Origin: Limnoraphis robusta CS-951
Lineage (GTDB): Bacteria; Cyanobacteriota; Cyanobacteriia; Cyanobacteriales; Microcoleaceae
Assembly: GCF_000972705.2 (NCBI RefSeq)
Contig: NZ_LATL02000280.1
Location: forward strand, 1-13,708
Direction of reading: 5' to 3'
Length of the DNA: 13,708 nucleotides
Made by a program: the position numbers and the translations under genes. How positions within the stretch are numbered: the stretch's first letter is position 1; the number at the start of each line of letters is the position of its first letter. Positions 1 through 6,070 of this stretch are shown here, one piece after another. The notes under the pieces are model-generated. The model did no database searches and was not told where the DNA came from. It worked only from the letters and a program-made list of their open reading frames with translations.

Positions 1-1386
1 AGCGTCCTTGAGACCAGTAGAGTCCTGCCAAATTGTTCAGGCTAGCCGCAACATCGGGATGTTCTGTTCCCAATAACTTCTGTCTCATCTCCAATGCTTG
101 TATCAACAGGGGTTCGGCTTGGCTGTAGCGTCCTTGAGAGGAGTAGAGTCCTGCCAAATTGTTGAGGCTGGAAGCAACGTCGGGATGTTCTGTTCCCAAT
201 AACTTCTGTCTCATCTCCAATGCTTGTTTGTACAGGGGTTCGGCTTGGCTGTAGCGTCCTTGAGATTTGTAGAGTCCTGCCAAATTGTTCAGGCTTTGTG
301 CAACATCGGGATGGTCTGTTCCCAATAACTTCTGAAACATCTCCAGTGCTTGTATCAACAGGGGTTCGGCTTGGCTGTAGCGTCCTTGAGAACCGTAGAG
401 TAATGCCAAATTGTTGAGGCTTTGTGCGACATCGGGATGAACCTCACCCTGTAGCTTCTGAAACATCTCCAATGCTCGTATCAACAGGGGTTCGGCTTCG
501 TTGTAGCGTCCTTGAGACTTGTAGAGTGCTGCCAAATTGTTCAGGCTGGTGGCAACAAGGGGATGTTCATCGCCCAGTAGCTTCTGAAACATCTCCAATG
601 CTTGTATCAACAGGGGTTCGGCTTCGCTGTAGCGTCCCTGAGAGTCGTAGAGTCTTGCCAAATTGTTCAGGCTTTGTGCAACATCGGGATGGTCTGTTCC
701 CAATAACTTCTGTCTCATCTCCAATGCTTGTCTGTACAAGGGTTCGGCTTGGCTGTAGCGTCCTTGAGACCAGTAGAGTGCTGCCAAATTGTTGAGGCTT
801 TGTGCAACATCGGGATGTTCTGTTCCCAATAACTTCTGTAACATCTCCAAGGCTTGTTTGTACAGGGGTTCGGCTTCGTTGTAGCGTCCTTGAGACTCGT
901 AAAGTGCTGCCAAATTGTTGAGACTGAGTGCAATATCGGGATGTTCATCACCCAGTAGCTTCCGTCTCATCTCCAATGCTCGTATGAACAGGGGTTCGGC
1001 TTCGCTGTAGCGTCCTTGAGACTCGTAAAGTGCTGCCAAATTGTTGAGGGTGGCGGCGACGTGGGGATGTTCCTCACCCAGTAGCTTCTGTCTCATCTCC
1101 AATGCTTGTTTATACAGGGGTTCGGCTTGGCTGTAGCGTCCTTGAGACTCGTAGAGTGCTGCCAAATTGTTGAGGCTTTGTGCAATATCGGGATGTTCAT
1201 CACCCAGTAGCTTCCGTGTCATCTCCAATGCTTGTATCAACAGGGGTTCGGCTTCGCTGTAGCGTCCTTGAGAGTGGTAGAGTAATGCCAAACCGTTGAG
1301 GCTGGCGGCAACATAAGGATGTTCATCACCCAGTAGCTTCTGATACATCTCCAGAACACGCTTTGCGAGGGGTATGGCTTCGTCGT
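1..1386 (-). repeat. 126-bp tandem repeat array encoding TPR units
   Basis: The word AGCGTCCTTGAGA (or a close variant) recurs at 1, 127, 253, 379, 505, 631, 757, 883, 1009, 1135 and 1261, an exact 126-bp period with no length variation. Each unit encodes 42 residues. Differences cluster at a few codons: the residue before SQGRY, LY versus LL in EAEPLY, and the residues around the HPDVA motif. The unit around 1387 is diverged and marks the array edge. Such identity at the DNA level implies recent duplication or gene conversion. Confidence 0.95.
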
Positions 1387-1870
1387 ACCTACCTTGTTCA
1401 TAGAGTTGGATAGCTTGTTGGTTGAGTCGGTTTGCTTCTTCGAGTCCAGGAGACTGTTGAGAGGATGTTGTTTGATTTTTTTCTGCTTGTTCTCTGACTT
1501 TATTCAAGAGATTTTTCCCTTGCTCAAACGCAGCTTTTGCGTCTTCAATATTCCCTGCTTGAGCCAGTTTAGCGCCTTTTAGGTAATATTCTAGACCTTG
1601 AAAACCAGGGTGTTCTGAACCGAAAGTTTTCCGAATAACAGGGAGCGCTTGTTCGAGGAGGGTTATCGCTGCTTCCCAGTTCCCCGCATCAATTTGTTCT
1701 CCTGCTTGAATTGCTTTTTGTCTTGCTGCTTCATATTCAGGAGAGACTGCCAACAAAACGGGATGAGTAGTAGACTCCTGAGCGATAACGGTTCCAGGAA
1801 CAACCCATAAACTGACGACTCCACAGCAAACCGCCAGTCCTTTGAGCATCAGTTGAGCGGGGGTGAACAT
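1..1870 (-). CDS. Secreted TPR (kinesin-light-chain-like) repeat protein, C-terminus off window
   Basis: The minus frame is open for 623 codons from ATG 1870 to the left edge, so the gene is partial. GAGG lies 9 nt before the ATG. Residues 1-30 form a signal peptide (hydrophobic core LAVCCGVVSLWVVPG, likely cut after VIA30), so the product is exported. Residues about 45-160 are degenerate TPR-like helices with a Gln/Ser linker. From about residue 162 there are eleven near-identical 42-residue units of the type ALYxSQGRYxEAEPLYxQALEM followed by LLGxEHPDVAxSLNNLA. This is the long TPR form seen in kinesin light chains and in many cyanobacterial proteins, a scaffold for protein binding. Such secreted cyanobacterial proteins often end in a CHAT protease-like domain, but that part is outside the window, so the link is inference. 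The partner is unknown. Confidence 0.9.
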   Translation of the reverse strand, partial: MFTPAQLMLKGLAVCCGVVSLWVVPGTVIAQESTTHPVLLAVSPEYEAARQKAIQAGEQIDAGNWEAAITLLEQALPVIRKTFGSEHPGFQGLEYYLKGAKLAQAGNIEDAKAAFEQGKNLLNKVREQAEKNQTTSSQQSPGLEEANRLNQQAIQLYEQGRYDEAIPLAKRVLEMYQKLLGDEHPYVAASLNGLALLYHSQGRYSEAEPLLIQALEMTRKLLGDEHPDIAQSLNNLAALYESQGRYSQAEPLYKQALEMRQKLLGEEHPHVAATLNNLAALYESQGRYSEAEPLFIRALEMRRKLLGDEHPDIALSLNNLAALYESQGRYNEAEPLYKQALEMLQKLLGTEHPDVAQSLNNLAALYWSQGRYSQAEPLYRQALEMRQKLLGTDHPDVAQSLNNLARLYDSQGRYSEAEPLLIQALEMFQKLLGDEHPLVATSLNNLAALYKSQGRYNEAEPLLIRALEMFQKLQGEVHPDVAQSLNNLALLYGSQGRYSQAEPLLIQALEMFQKLLGTDHPDVAQSLNNLAGLYKSQGRYSQAEPLYKQALEMRQKLLGTEHPDVASSLNNLAGLYSSQGRYSQAEPLLIQALEMRQKLLGTEHPDVAASLNNLAGLYWSQGR

Positions 1871-1975
1871 CTGCCTTTTCCTCAAATTTGTTTGCCTCCC
1901 TATCACCTATTCTCAGGGATGTTGAACTTATGCAAAATATAGCAGTCCGTTCTGAGTTGTGTGTCATATCTTCTT

Positions 1976-2035
1976 GCAAAAGGCAAAAGGCAAAAGGCAA
2001 GAGGCAAAAGGCAAAAGGCAAGAGGCAAGAGGCAA
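1976..2035. repeat. Heptanucleotide tandem repeat (GCAAAAG/GCAAGAG)
   Basis: Eight consecutive 7-mers are seen: three GCAAAAG, one GCAAGAG, two GCAAAAG, two GCAAGAG, followed by a partial GCAA. This matches the class of short tandemly repeated repetitive sequences known in filamentous cyanobacteria. It lies about 105 bp upstream of the TPR gene start and could sit in its leader. Its reverse complement reads as a spurious FAFCLLP-type peptide. Confidence 0.9.
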
Positions 2036-2157
2036 TCTTGGAAAGTCGTTACAGACTTTTTATCAGCTTTTAGATTTCTCACAAATCATTTCTGATTGCT
2101 ATATTAATCCATGATGAATGATCAATATTCTACATTCAGATTAATGAATATGAGTGA

Positions 2158-2236
2158 TCGAGTCATTTTTCTCGACCCCTTGAAGCGATCGCCAATCTGA
2201 AACATTCTGCGATCGCTACCGATAAAACTCAAGGGG
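2158..2236. repeat. Stem-loop containing two HIP1 octamers, downstream of the secreted hypothetical gene
   Basis: The 17-nt arm at 2176-2192 (CCCCTTGA then AGCGATCGC) pairs with GCGATCGCT at 2209-2217 and TCAAGGGG at 2229-2236, leaving an 11-nt bulge at 2218-2228. Both inner arms contain the HIP1 octamer. A second small stem TCGAG 2158-2162 / CTCGA 2171-2175 adjoins it. It lies 41 bp past the stop of the 2278-2973 gene and could end its transcript, but no U-run follows on that strand. Confidence 0.6.
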
Positions 2237-2277
2237 GTAAAGATTTAAAAAATAACTCAATTGCTGAACGTTTCCCC

Positions 2278-2973
2278 TCACTTCAAGCGTATAGATTGCT
2301 CGATAGAATCAACTTTAGTCTGTTTTTTGGTAACAACCGGAGCTTGATGATTCACTAAATCAAATGAATTAAAAAACTGGGCAACATTTTGTGATTTGGC
2401 AAGGGAAGGGCTATCTATTCCCGCCATGAGGACATAAATCCGAGAATTCGCCACAAAAACGCGCAGTTTTAGTAATAAACCGTTAGAAGCTTCGATCTCG
2501 ATTTCTTGACCAATAACACCTTTTAAAGTAATTTCACGTTTGGAGAGAACTTTCGCTTGCGGATCATTAGTGAGTATACCTTGAGTGAAGCTATCATAAA
2601 AGATATCAGCTTCATCGGCAGTTAAAGAGGTGGGAAGAAAGGGAAGATTATCAGTATAGGCAACAAGGTAATAAATTCCATTTTCATCGGACAGCATAAA
2701 TCTTTGAATTTGATACTTAAATTGACCCGATGATTCTTCAAGAGTTTCTTGTCGAGGGTTTCCAGGAGGGATTAAAACGCTAAAGTTAGCCTCTCGTGAG
2801 GTCAGTGTTTGCCATTGTTTTGTTGCTATTTGTTCAGAGGGGATTAACACCGTTTGCGCTTGCGCCGTTGATTCTATAAACGGAAACCGATAAGTCTGTA
2901 GAGACTCTAGCAGTACAGGGTTAGAGAAGAATAAAGTCGCTGTAGCTATTTTAACAAATTTAGAGAAAAACAT
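2278..2973 (-). CDS. Secreted hypothetical protein, 231 aa
   Basis: The function is not recognised with certainty. The start is ATG 2973, with a weak AGG 9 nt upstream. Residues 1-39 look like a signal peptide (hydrophobic stretch near 8-22, Ala-x-Ala at 37-39 as cleavage site), so the product is probably periplasmic or outer-surface. The mature part starts with a W54 segment and REANFSVLIPPGNP (60-73), followed by alternating beta-like segments (IYYLVAYTDNLPF, ITLKGVIGQEIEIEA, LRVFVANSRIYVLMAG) and a late FFNSFDL (200-206). This order (F-x-V-x-P-x-x-P, a G-x-E-I strand, R-x-F-V-x-x-R-x-Y, F-x-SF) resembles a widespread small secreted alpha/beta family with a PsbP-like look; that is pattern inference. 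The tail 210-231 is Lys/Gln-rich. It is separated from both neighbours by long spacers, so it is probably transcribed alone. Confidence 0.8.
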   Translation of the reverse strand: MFFSKFVKIATATLFFSNPVLLESLQTYRFPFIESTAQAQTVLIPSEQIATKQWQTLTSREANFSVLIPPGNPRQETLEESSGQFKYQIQRFMLSDENGIYYLVAYTDNLPFLPTSLTADEADIFYDSFTQGILTNDPQAKVLSKREITLKGVIGQEIEIEASNGLLLKLRVFVANSRIYVLMAGIDSPSLAKSQNVAQFFNSFDLVNHQAPVVTKKQTKVDSIEQSIRLK

Positions 2974-3165
2974 AATTGAGAACCTGGGTAGATGTTTAAT
3001 CTGAGCGAAATCAGAAGTCTACTGCAACATCCGCTCAAACTAACTTATCTCCTACACATCGGAACTTATGCAAAGATATTGCTTTTCTCAATAAAATATA
3101 GCAGAGAAAGAGTTGATTAGGACACTGTTTTTATGTCAAATCCTTTTATGATAAAGGTTTCAATT

Positions 3166-3186
3166 CTGTCTCCTGTCTCCTGTCTC
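3166..3186. repeat. Heptanucleotide tandem repeat (CTGTCTC x3)
   Basis: Three perfect CTGTCTC copies are followed by a degenerate one (CTGACTTC). This is a second, unrelated heptamer family in the same window, again of the short tandem repeat class typical of filamentous cyanobacteria. Confidence 0.8.
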
Positions 3187-3210
3187 CTGACTTCTGCTAT
3201 AGTTCTAACG

Positions 3211-3423
3211 TCAATCGTTAAAGACGCTGAATTGCGATGTTTTACAGAGGTTGAGGAGATGCAGTACACCCGCAACAGTGATTTTGCCAAACTTAACCCC
3301 AAAATACTCTAACCATTTTCTGAATTGATACCAACCCGCATCATTAATTGACTTGGCTAGACAATGATTTTTTACCAAGTTTTTGATTCTCAAATCGACC
3401 TAGGCGACCAAATCGTGATTATT
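3211..3423 (-). pseudogene. TnpB (IS200/IS605-type) internal fragment, inverted
   Basis: Read on the minus strand, 3423-3271 gives NNHDLVA, a stop, then VDLRIKNLVKNHCLAKSIND and AGWYQFRKWLEYFGVKFGKITVA. This is the RuvC-like middle of a TnpB protein (the EDLxxKNLVKN, SIxDAxWxQF and LEYFGxKFGK signatures). The expected zinc-finger part (TSQxCSxCG) does not follow: after KITVA the sequence diverges and ends at 3211. An in-frame stop and the lost flanks show that it is dead. Only the middle of the protein is present, and it points opposite to the C-terminal fragment next to it. Confidence 0.75.
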
Positions 3424-3430
3424 GGATTAC

Positions 3431-3526
3431 GTCGGAACTAACGCCTCTGGAGACATCGACCCCTGCGTGGGTGGAGAAATCCCTCCAAGTAAGTCGAGTC
3501 GTGGAAAGAGGAAGCCCAAGAAGTGA
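3431..3526 (+). pseudogene. TnpB C-terminal fragment
   Basis: The plus frame reads VGTNASGDIDPCVGGEIPPS then KSSRGKRKPKK and stop at 3524-3526. A basic Arg/Lys-rich tail after an NASGD-type motif is the usual C-terminus of cyanobacterial TnpB proteins. An upstream in-frame stop at 3416 and the lack of a RuvC core on this strand mark it as a remnant. It runs directly into an IS200/IS605-like right end. Confidence 0.6.
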
Positions 3527-3572
3527 TTCTTGGAATCCCCGTACCTTCAGGTCGGGGAGGATGTCACATCTA
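3527..3572 (+). mobile_element. IS200/IS605-like right-end hairpin
   Basis: Directly after the TnpB stop, CCCCG (3537-3541) pairs with CGGGG (3553-3557), with an inner ACC/GGT pair around a TTCA loop, followed by AGGATGTCAC. A hairpin at this place, just past tnpB, is characteristic of the right end of these elements. In intact elements this zone is the 3' part of the guide RNA (omega RNA). No intact left end or tnpA is visible here. Confidence 0.6.
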
Positions 3573-3576
3573 GACA

Positions 3577-3605
3577 AAACAAAACCCCGACTTATGGGGC
3601 CGGGG
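3577..3605 (-). terminator. Rho-independent-like terminator for mgtE direction
   Basis: On the minus strand CCCCG, an 11-nt loop, CGGGG (3605-3585) is followed by TTTTGTTTTG. An alternative pairing is CCCC/GGGG at 3596-3599 / 3585-3588. A GC-rich stem plus U-rich tail in the right orientation suits the end of mgtE transcripts, although it lies about 280 bp past the mgtE stop. Confidence 0.45.
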
Positions 3606-3885
3606 AGAGAAAACGAGCTTCACATCTACCAACAACATAATATCCAGAACTCCCCTCTTTTGAAAATGTTGATTATACTGATTTTTAGGGAACAGTCAAA
3701 TTAAAAAATCCGTGAAAATACGGAGTACCAGAAAACAGGTTATCCTCAAACCCAAGCTGTGCCTGAGTTAGAGATTTTTCACACAAGGGTTGACTTTTTG
3801 AGTTTTGGACTCTCAAGAGGGTCGAGGATCGCGATCGCTGACAGTTGACTCCAGAATTTCGAGATCACTTTTAAGTTTCATAACA

Positions 3886-5283
3886 TTAGAGTTGCAGAAT
3901 CAATCGAGCTAAATTGAAGTAAATCAGAACACCGAGAACATCAACCGCCGTTGTAATAAACGGTGCGGACATTAACGCCGGATCTAACCCCAAAGTGCGA
4001 AATAAAAAAGGCAAAGCAGAACCCGCCACAGAAGCTAAAATCGAAATCGCCACTAAGCTAATCCCCACAGACAGAGCCACAGACACATTACCCTGAACAA
4101 TAAACAAGGTCGCCCAAATCGTTGCTAAAACCCCTAAAATTGTTCCGAGTAAAGCACCCGCTAGACCCTCTCGCCAAATCACCTGTAATGGCCCCATCGC
4201 CCGAATTTCATCGGTATTCATCCCCCGAATCACCACTGTAGAAGACTGAGCGCCAACATTTCCACCCGTTCCCGTCAAAAGAGGAATGAAAAAGGACAAG
4301 GCGACAACTTGTTGAAGGAGATCTTGTTGCATTTTCAGAATCGCACCCGTGACGCTATTGGTGAGCAGCAAAATTAATAACCAAACCACCCGTCGGCGAG
4401 CCACAGTCAACAAACTGGCTTGGAAGTAATTATCCCCCTGAGATTGCACCCCACTCAAAGCATAGATATCTTCAGTAGTTTCTTCTTGTAGGATATCGAG
4501 GACATCATCAACCGTGATAATTCCGACGAGCCTCTGTTCACTATCAACCACCGGAATCGCTAGAAAATCATAACGTTGGATAATCCGAGCCACTTCTTCT
4601 TGATCGGTATCCGTCTGCACACACACTAAATCGCGGTTGAGAATTTGCCCAATCGTTTGATCCAGTTGAGCAGTGACTAAATCCCGTAATGACAAAATTC
4701 CCATTAATTGTCGATCAGAATCCGTCACATAGAGCGAATAAATCGTTTCAGTCACATTAGCTAAACTGCGAATTCGCTCCAGACTTTGACCAACAGTATA
4801 ATGCTCTTTCAACGAGATATATTCTGGGGTCATAATCCGTCCGGCAGTTCCGGCTTCATACCCCAGTAGTAAGGCTGTGGCTTGGCGTTCAGTCGGGCTG
4901 AGTTGAGACACTAGCCGACGCACAACCGCAGCCGGGAGTTCATCAAACAGACGGGCGCGATCATCAGGAGACATTTTATCAACGATGTCGATGACTTCCT
5001 GGCGTTTGAATTTTTCGCAGAGAGACTGCTGAACGCTAGAGTCAAGTTGTTCGTAAACTTCGATGGCTTCGTCTTTGGATAATAGACGAAAGGCAATCAC
5101 CTGCATGGTTTCGGGTAAACCTTCGATCGCTTCAGCAATATCAGCAGGTTGTACGGGGACTAGAATAGTTTTTGCGGCTTGCAAGTCTCCGCGATCCAAT
5201 AAGACTTGCAGTTGTGAGCGCACCAACTCCCGTAATTCTTTACGCGACATCGTTGGTAGAGTTGATTTATTCTCGTCAGTCAA
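3886..5283 (-). CDS. mgtE: MgtE-type magnesium channel/transporter
   Basis: MgtE is an inner-membrane Mg2+ channel gated by its own cytosolic domains. The 465 residues fit the family length. The order is an N-terminal superhelical domain (about 15-150, with LLGYEAGTAGRIMTPEYI at its end), two CBS domains (about 152-208 and 216-268), a connecting helix, then five membrane helices (about 298-318, 325-347, 371-395, 400-428, 440-464). The pore signature IPLLTGTGGNVGAQSSTV is at 333-350, and Asp448 in the last helix (TTAVDVLGV) matches the conserved pore Asp. The start chosen is TTG 5283, because GAGGAG lies 8 nt upstream; the first in-frame ATG (codon 12) has no such site. The gene stands alone between repeat-filled spacers. 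No Mg2+ riboswitch was recognised upstream. Confidence 0.95.
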   Translation of the reverse strand: MTDENKSTLPTMSRKELRELVRSQLQVLLDRGDLQAAKTILVPVQPADIAEAIEGLPETMQVIAFRLLSKDEAIEVYEQLDSSVQQSLCEKFKRQEVIDIVDKMSPDDRARLFDELPAAVVRRLVSQLSPTERQATALLLGYEAGTAGRIMTPEYISLKEHYTVGQSLERIRSLANVTETIYSLYVTDSDRQLMGILSLRDLVTAQLDQTIGQILNRDLVCVQTDTDQEEVARIIQRYDFLAIPVVDSEQRLVGIITVDDVLDILQEETTEDIYALSGVQSQGDNYFQASLLTVARRRVVWLLILLLTNSVTGAILKMQQDLLQQVVALSFFIPLLTGTGGNVGAQSSTVVIRGMNTDEIRAMGPLQVIWREGLAGALLGTILGVLATIWATLFIVQGNVSVALSVGISLVAISILASVAGSALPFLFRTLGLDPALMSAPFITTAVDVLGVLIYFNLARLILQL

Positions 5284-5394
5284 TGGCAGCTCTCCTCAAA
5301 CGACTTCTGCATCCAGTCTAGAAGCAAAGTGGCATTCGGTTGTATAACCAGGGTGATCAAATTCGGCTGAAAATCCTTCACGGGTTGACAAAAG

Positions 5395-5522
5395 CAATTG
5401 GATCAATTGCCCATTAAAAACCCGGCTTCTTTGAGAAACGGGGTTTTTGTCAAAGAAACCGGGTTTTTGGGCTGTACGTTCCGCTATATCAGTGACCAGT
5501 AGGGCCAATTGATCAATTGCCC
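5395..5522. repeat. Long hairpin bracketed by 17-18 bp direct repeats
   Basis: CAATTGGATCAATTGCCC (5395-5412) and CAATTGATCAATTGCCC (5506-5522) are direct repeats differing by one base; each is itself nearly palindromic. Between them an 18-nt arm (5416-5433, AAAAACCCGG C TTCTTTG) pairs with 5451-5468 with a single mismatch. The stem ends in T-runs on both strands, so it could act as a bidirectional terminator. AAACCCGG/TTCTTTG words are typical of dispersed cyanobacterial repeats. Confidence 0.7.
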
Positions 5523-5589
5523 TTACCAGTTTCAGTTATTAACCATCACTTGTCGCTTGTTCCTATTGACCAAAAAATTGGGATACAAG

Positions 5590-5940
5590 CCTCGCCCTTA
5601 AGGGCGACTTTTATGGTAAAATCATATAGGTTGAAAAACCCGCCTTGTCCCATAAATACTACAGAATAGAAGATTAGGTTGGAACTCCTTTAGTTGAGGG
5701 CAGAACAAGGGAAGTCTTAAAGTCAATGAGAAAATCAAACTTGAAGACACAAACAAACAAAAACAAGATTTGTTAATAGTCGCGGGAGGACATTCTGAGA
5801 CTTGAAACGGACGTGGAGGAAGGCATAAGACTCCGGTTATTGAAGCAGCGTCCTGCGAAGCGTCAACCCCCCGCACGCGACCACCCGTTAAAGGTGGCGT
5901 GGTGAGGAATCTTCTCCCTTTAGGGAGGAGAGGATGTCAA
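5590..5940 (+). mobile_element. Internally deleted IS200/IS605-like element (MITE-like)
   Basis: The left end carries a perfect palindrome TCGCCCTTAAGGGCGA (5592-5607), typical of a left-end hairpin. The right end carries stems CCACC/GGTGG (5881-5885 / 5893-5897) and CTCCC/GGGAG (5914-5918 / 5923-5927), then AGGATGTCAA, much like the right end at 3553-3566. Between them only a TnpB C-terminal scrap remains. The length of about 350 bp is far below a full element (over 1 kb), so it is non-autonomous. The exact ends are inferred. Confidence 0.6.
5779..5868 (+). pseudogene. TnpB C-terminal remnant
   Basis: The plus frame reads VAGGHSET, a stop (5803-5805), then NGRGGRHKTPVIEAASCEAS TP. The GHSETLNGRGG-like and ASCEAST-like words match the C-terminal tail of a cyanobacterial OrfB/TnpB branch that differs from the one at 3431-3526. 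The in-frame stop and missing catalytic core make it inactive. The frame is open upstream to about 5701 but shows no recognisable TnpB core. Confidence 0.55.
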
Positions 5941-5946
5941 GGGTTA

Positions 5947-6070
5947 TATCATGTCCGACTAATCAATAATGATTCTGTAGGGGCGGGTTCAGTCAATATC
6001 TTTAGCACTACTCCGAGATTGAGATAAACCCGCCCCACCCCATAACAGAATTAATCAACCGGACATAATA
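5947..6070. repeat. 124-bp imperfect inverted-repeat element
   Basis: The terminal arms TATCATGTCCG (5947-5957) and CGGACATAATA (6060-6070) are inverted copies with one mismatch. Inner pairs are ATTCTGT 5972-5978 / ACAGAAT 6045-6051 and GGGGCGGGTT 5980-5989 / AACCCGCCCC 6027-6036. The element ends exactly where the stop codon of the 6071-8275 gene begins. A related copy (15 identical bases, TGTAGGGGCGGGTTC) begins at 13654. Confidence 0.75.

Larger units (their letters stand above)
1871..2277. other. 407-bp spacer between two minus-strand genes
   Basis: This spacer is upstream of the TPR gene and downstream of the secreted hypothetical gene. It holds the ribosome binding site of the TPR gene, a heptamer array and a HIP1 stem (listed separately). 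The AT-rich part at 2036-2160 shows no gene and no convincing promoter. Confidence 0.7.
2974..3885. other. 912-bp gene-free spacer with IS relics
   Basis: No intact gene is seen. 2974-3160 is AT-rich with nothing recognisable. 3166-3186 is a heptamer repeat, 3211-3572 a scrambled TnpB relic with an IS-type right end, and 3581-3605 a terminator-like hairpin. 3606-3885 has no gene; it holds a HIP1 octamer (3831-3838) and weak stems at 3710-3723 and 3798-3816. Confidence 0.7.
5284..6070. other. 787-bp spacer upstream of mgtE, filled with repeats
   Basis: No intact gene is seen. From left to right it holds the mgtE ribosome binding site, a hairpin bracketed by direct repeats (5395-5522), a deleted IS200/IS605-like element (about 5590-5940) and an inverted-repeat element (5947-6070). 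About 5284-5394 should carry the mgtE promoter; TTATAC on the minus strand near 5339-5344 is the only weak -10-like word. Confidence 0.65.

Noticed and set aside
220..795. Plus-strand open frames in the left repeat array
   Set aside because: They follow the 126-bp repeat antisense; the minus frame encodes canonical TPR units without interruption.
1..1386. CRISPR-like regular repeat spacing
   Set aside because: The 126-bp units are contiguous coding repeats, not short repeats with unique spacers.
1737..2021. Minus-strand 94-residue frame beginning in the heptamer repeat
   Set aside because: The FAFCLLP-type peptide is a repeat artefact, and the frame overlaps the true TPR gene start.
1924..3082. 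GAACTTATGCAAA near-repeat at 1924-1943 and 3062-3082
   Set aside because: About 20 bp with mismatches in AT-rich spacer; too short to call an element without a genome search.
3564..3628. TCACATCTA direct repeat (3564-3572 and 3620-3628) around the terminator-like hairpin
   Set aside because: Nine bases 56 bp apart can occur by chance and no other mobile-element mark accompanies them.
5284..5394. Possible Mg2+-sensing (M-box) riboswitch before mgtE
   Set aside because: The stretch is short and no conserved M-box helices were recognised.
5622..5876. Minus-strand 84-residue frame
   Set aside because: It runs antisense through the deleted IS element and its TnpB scrap, with no start signal or family likeness.
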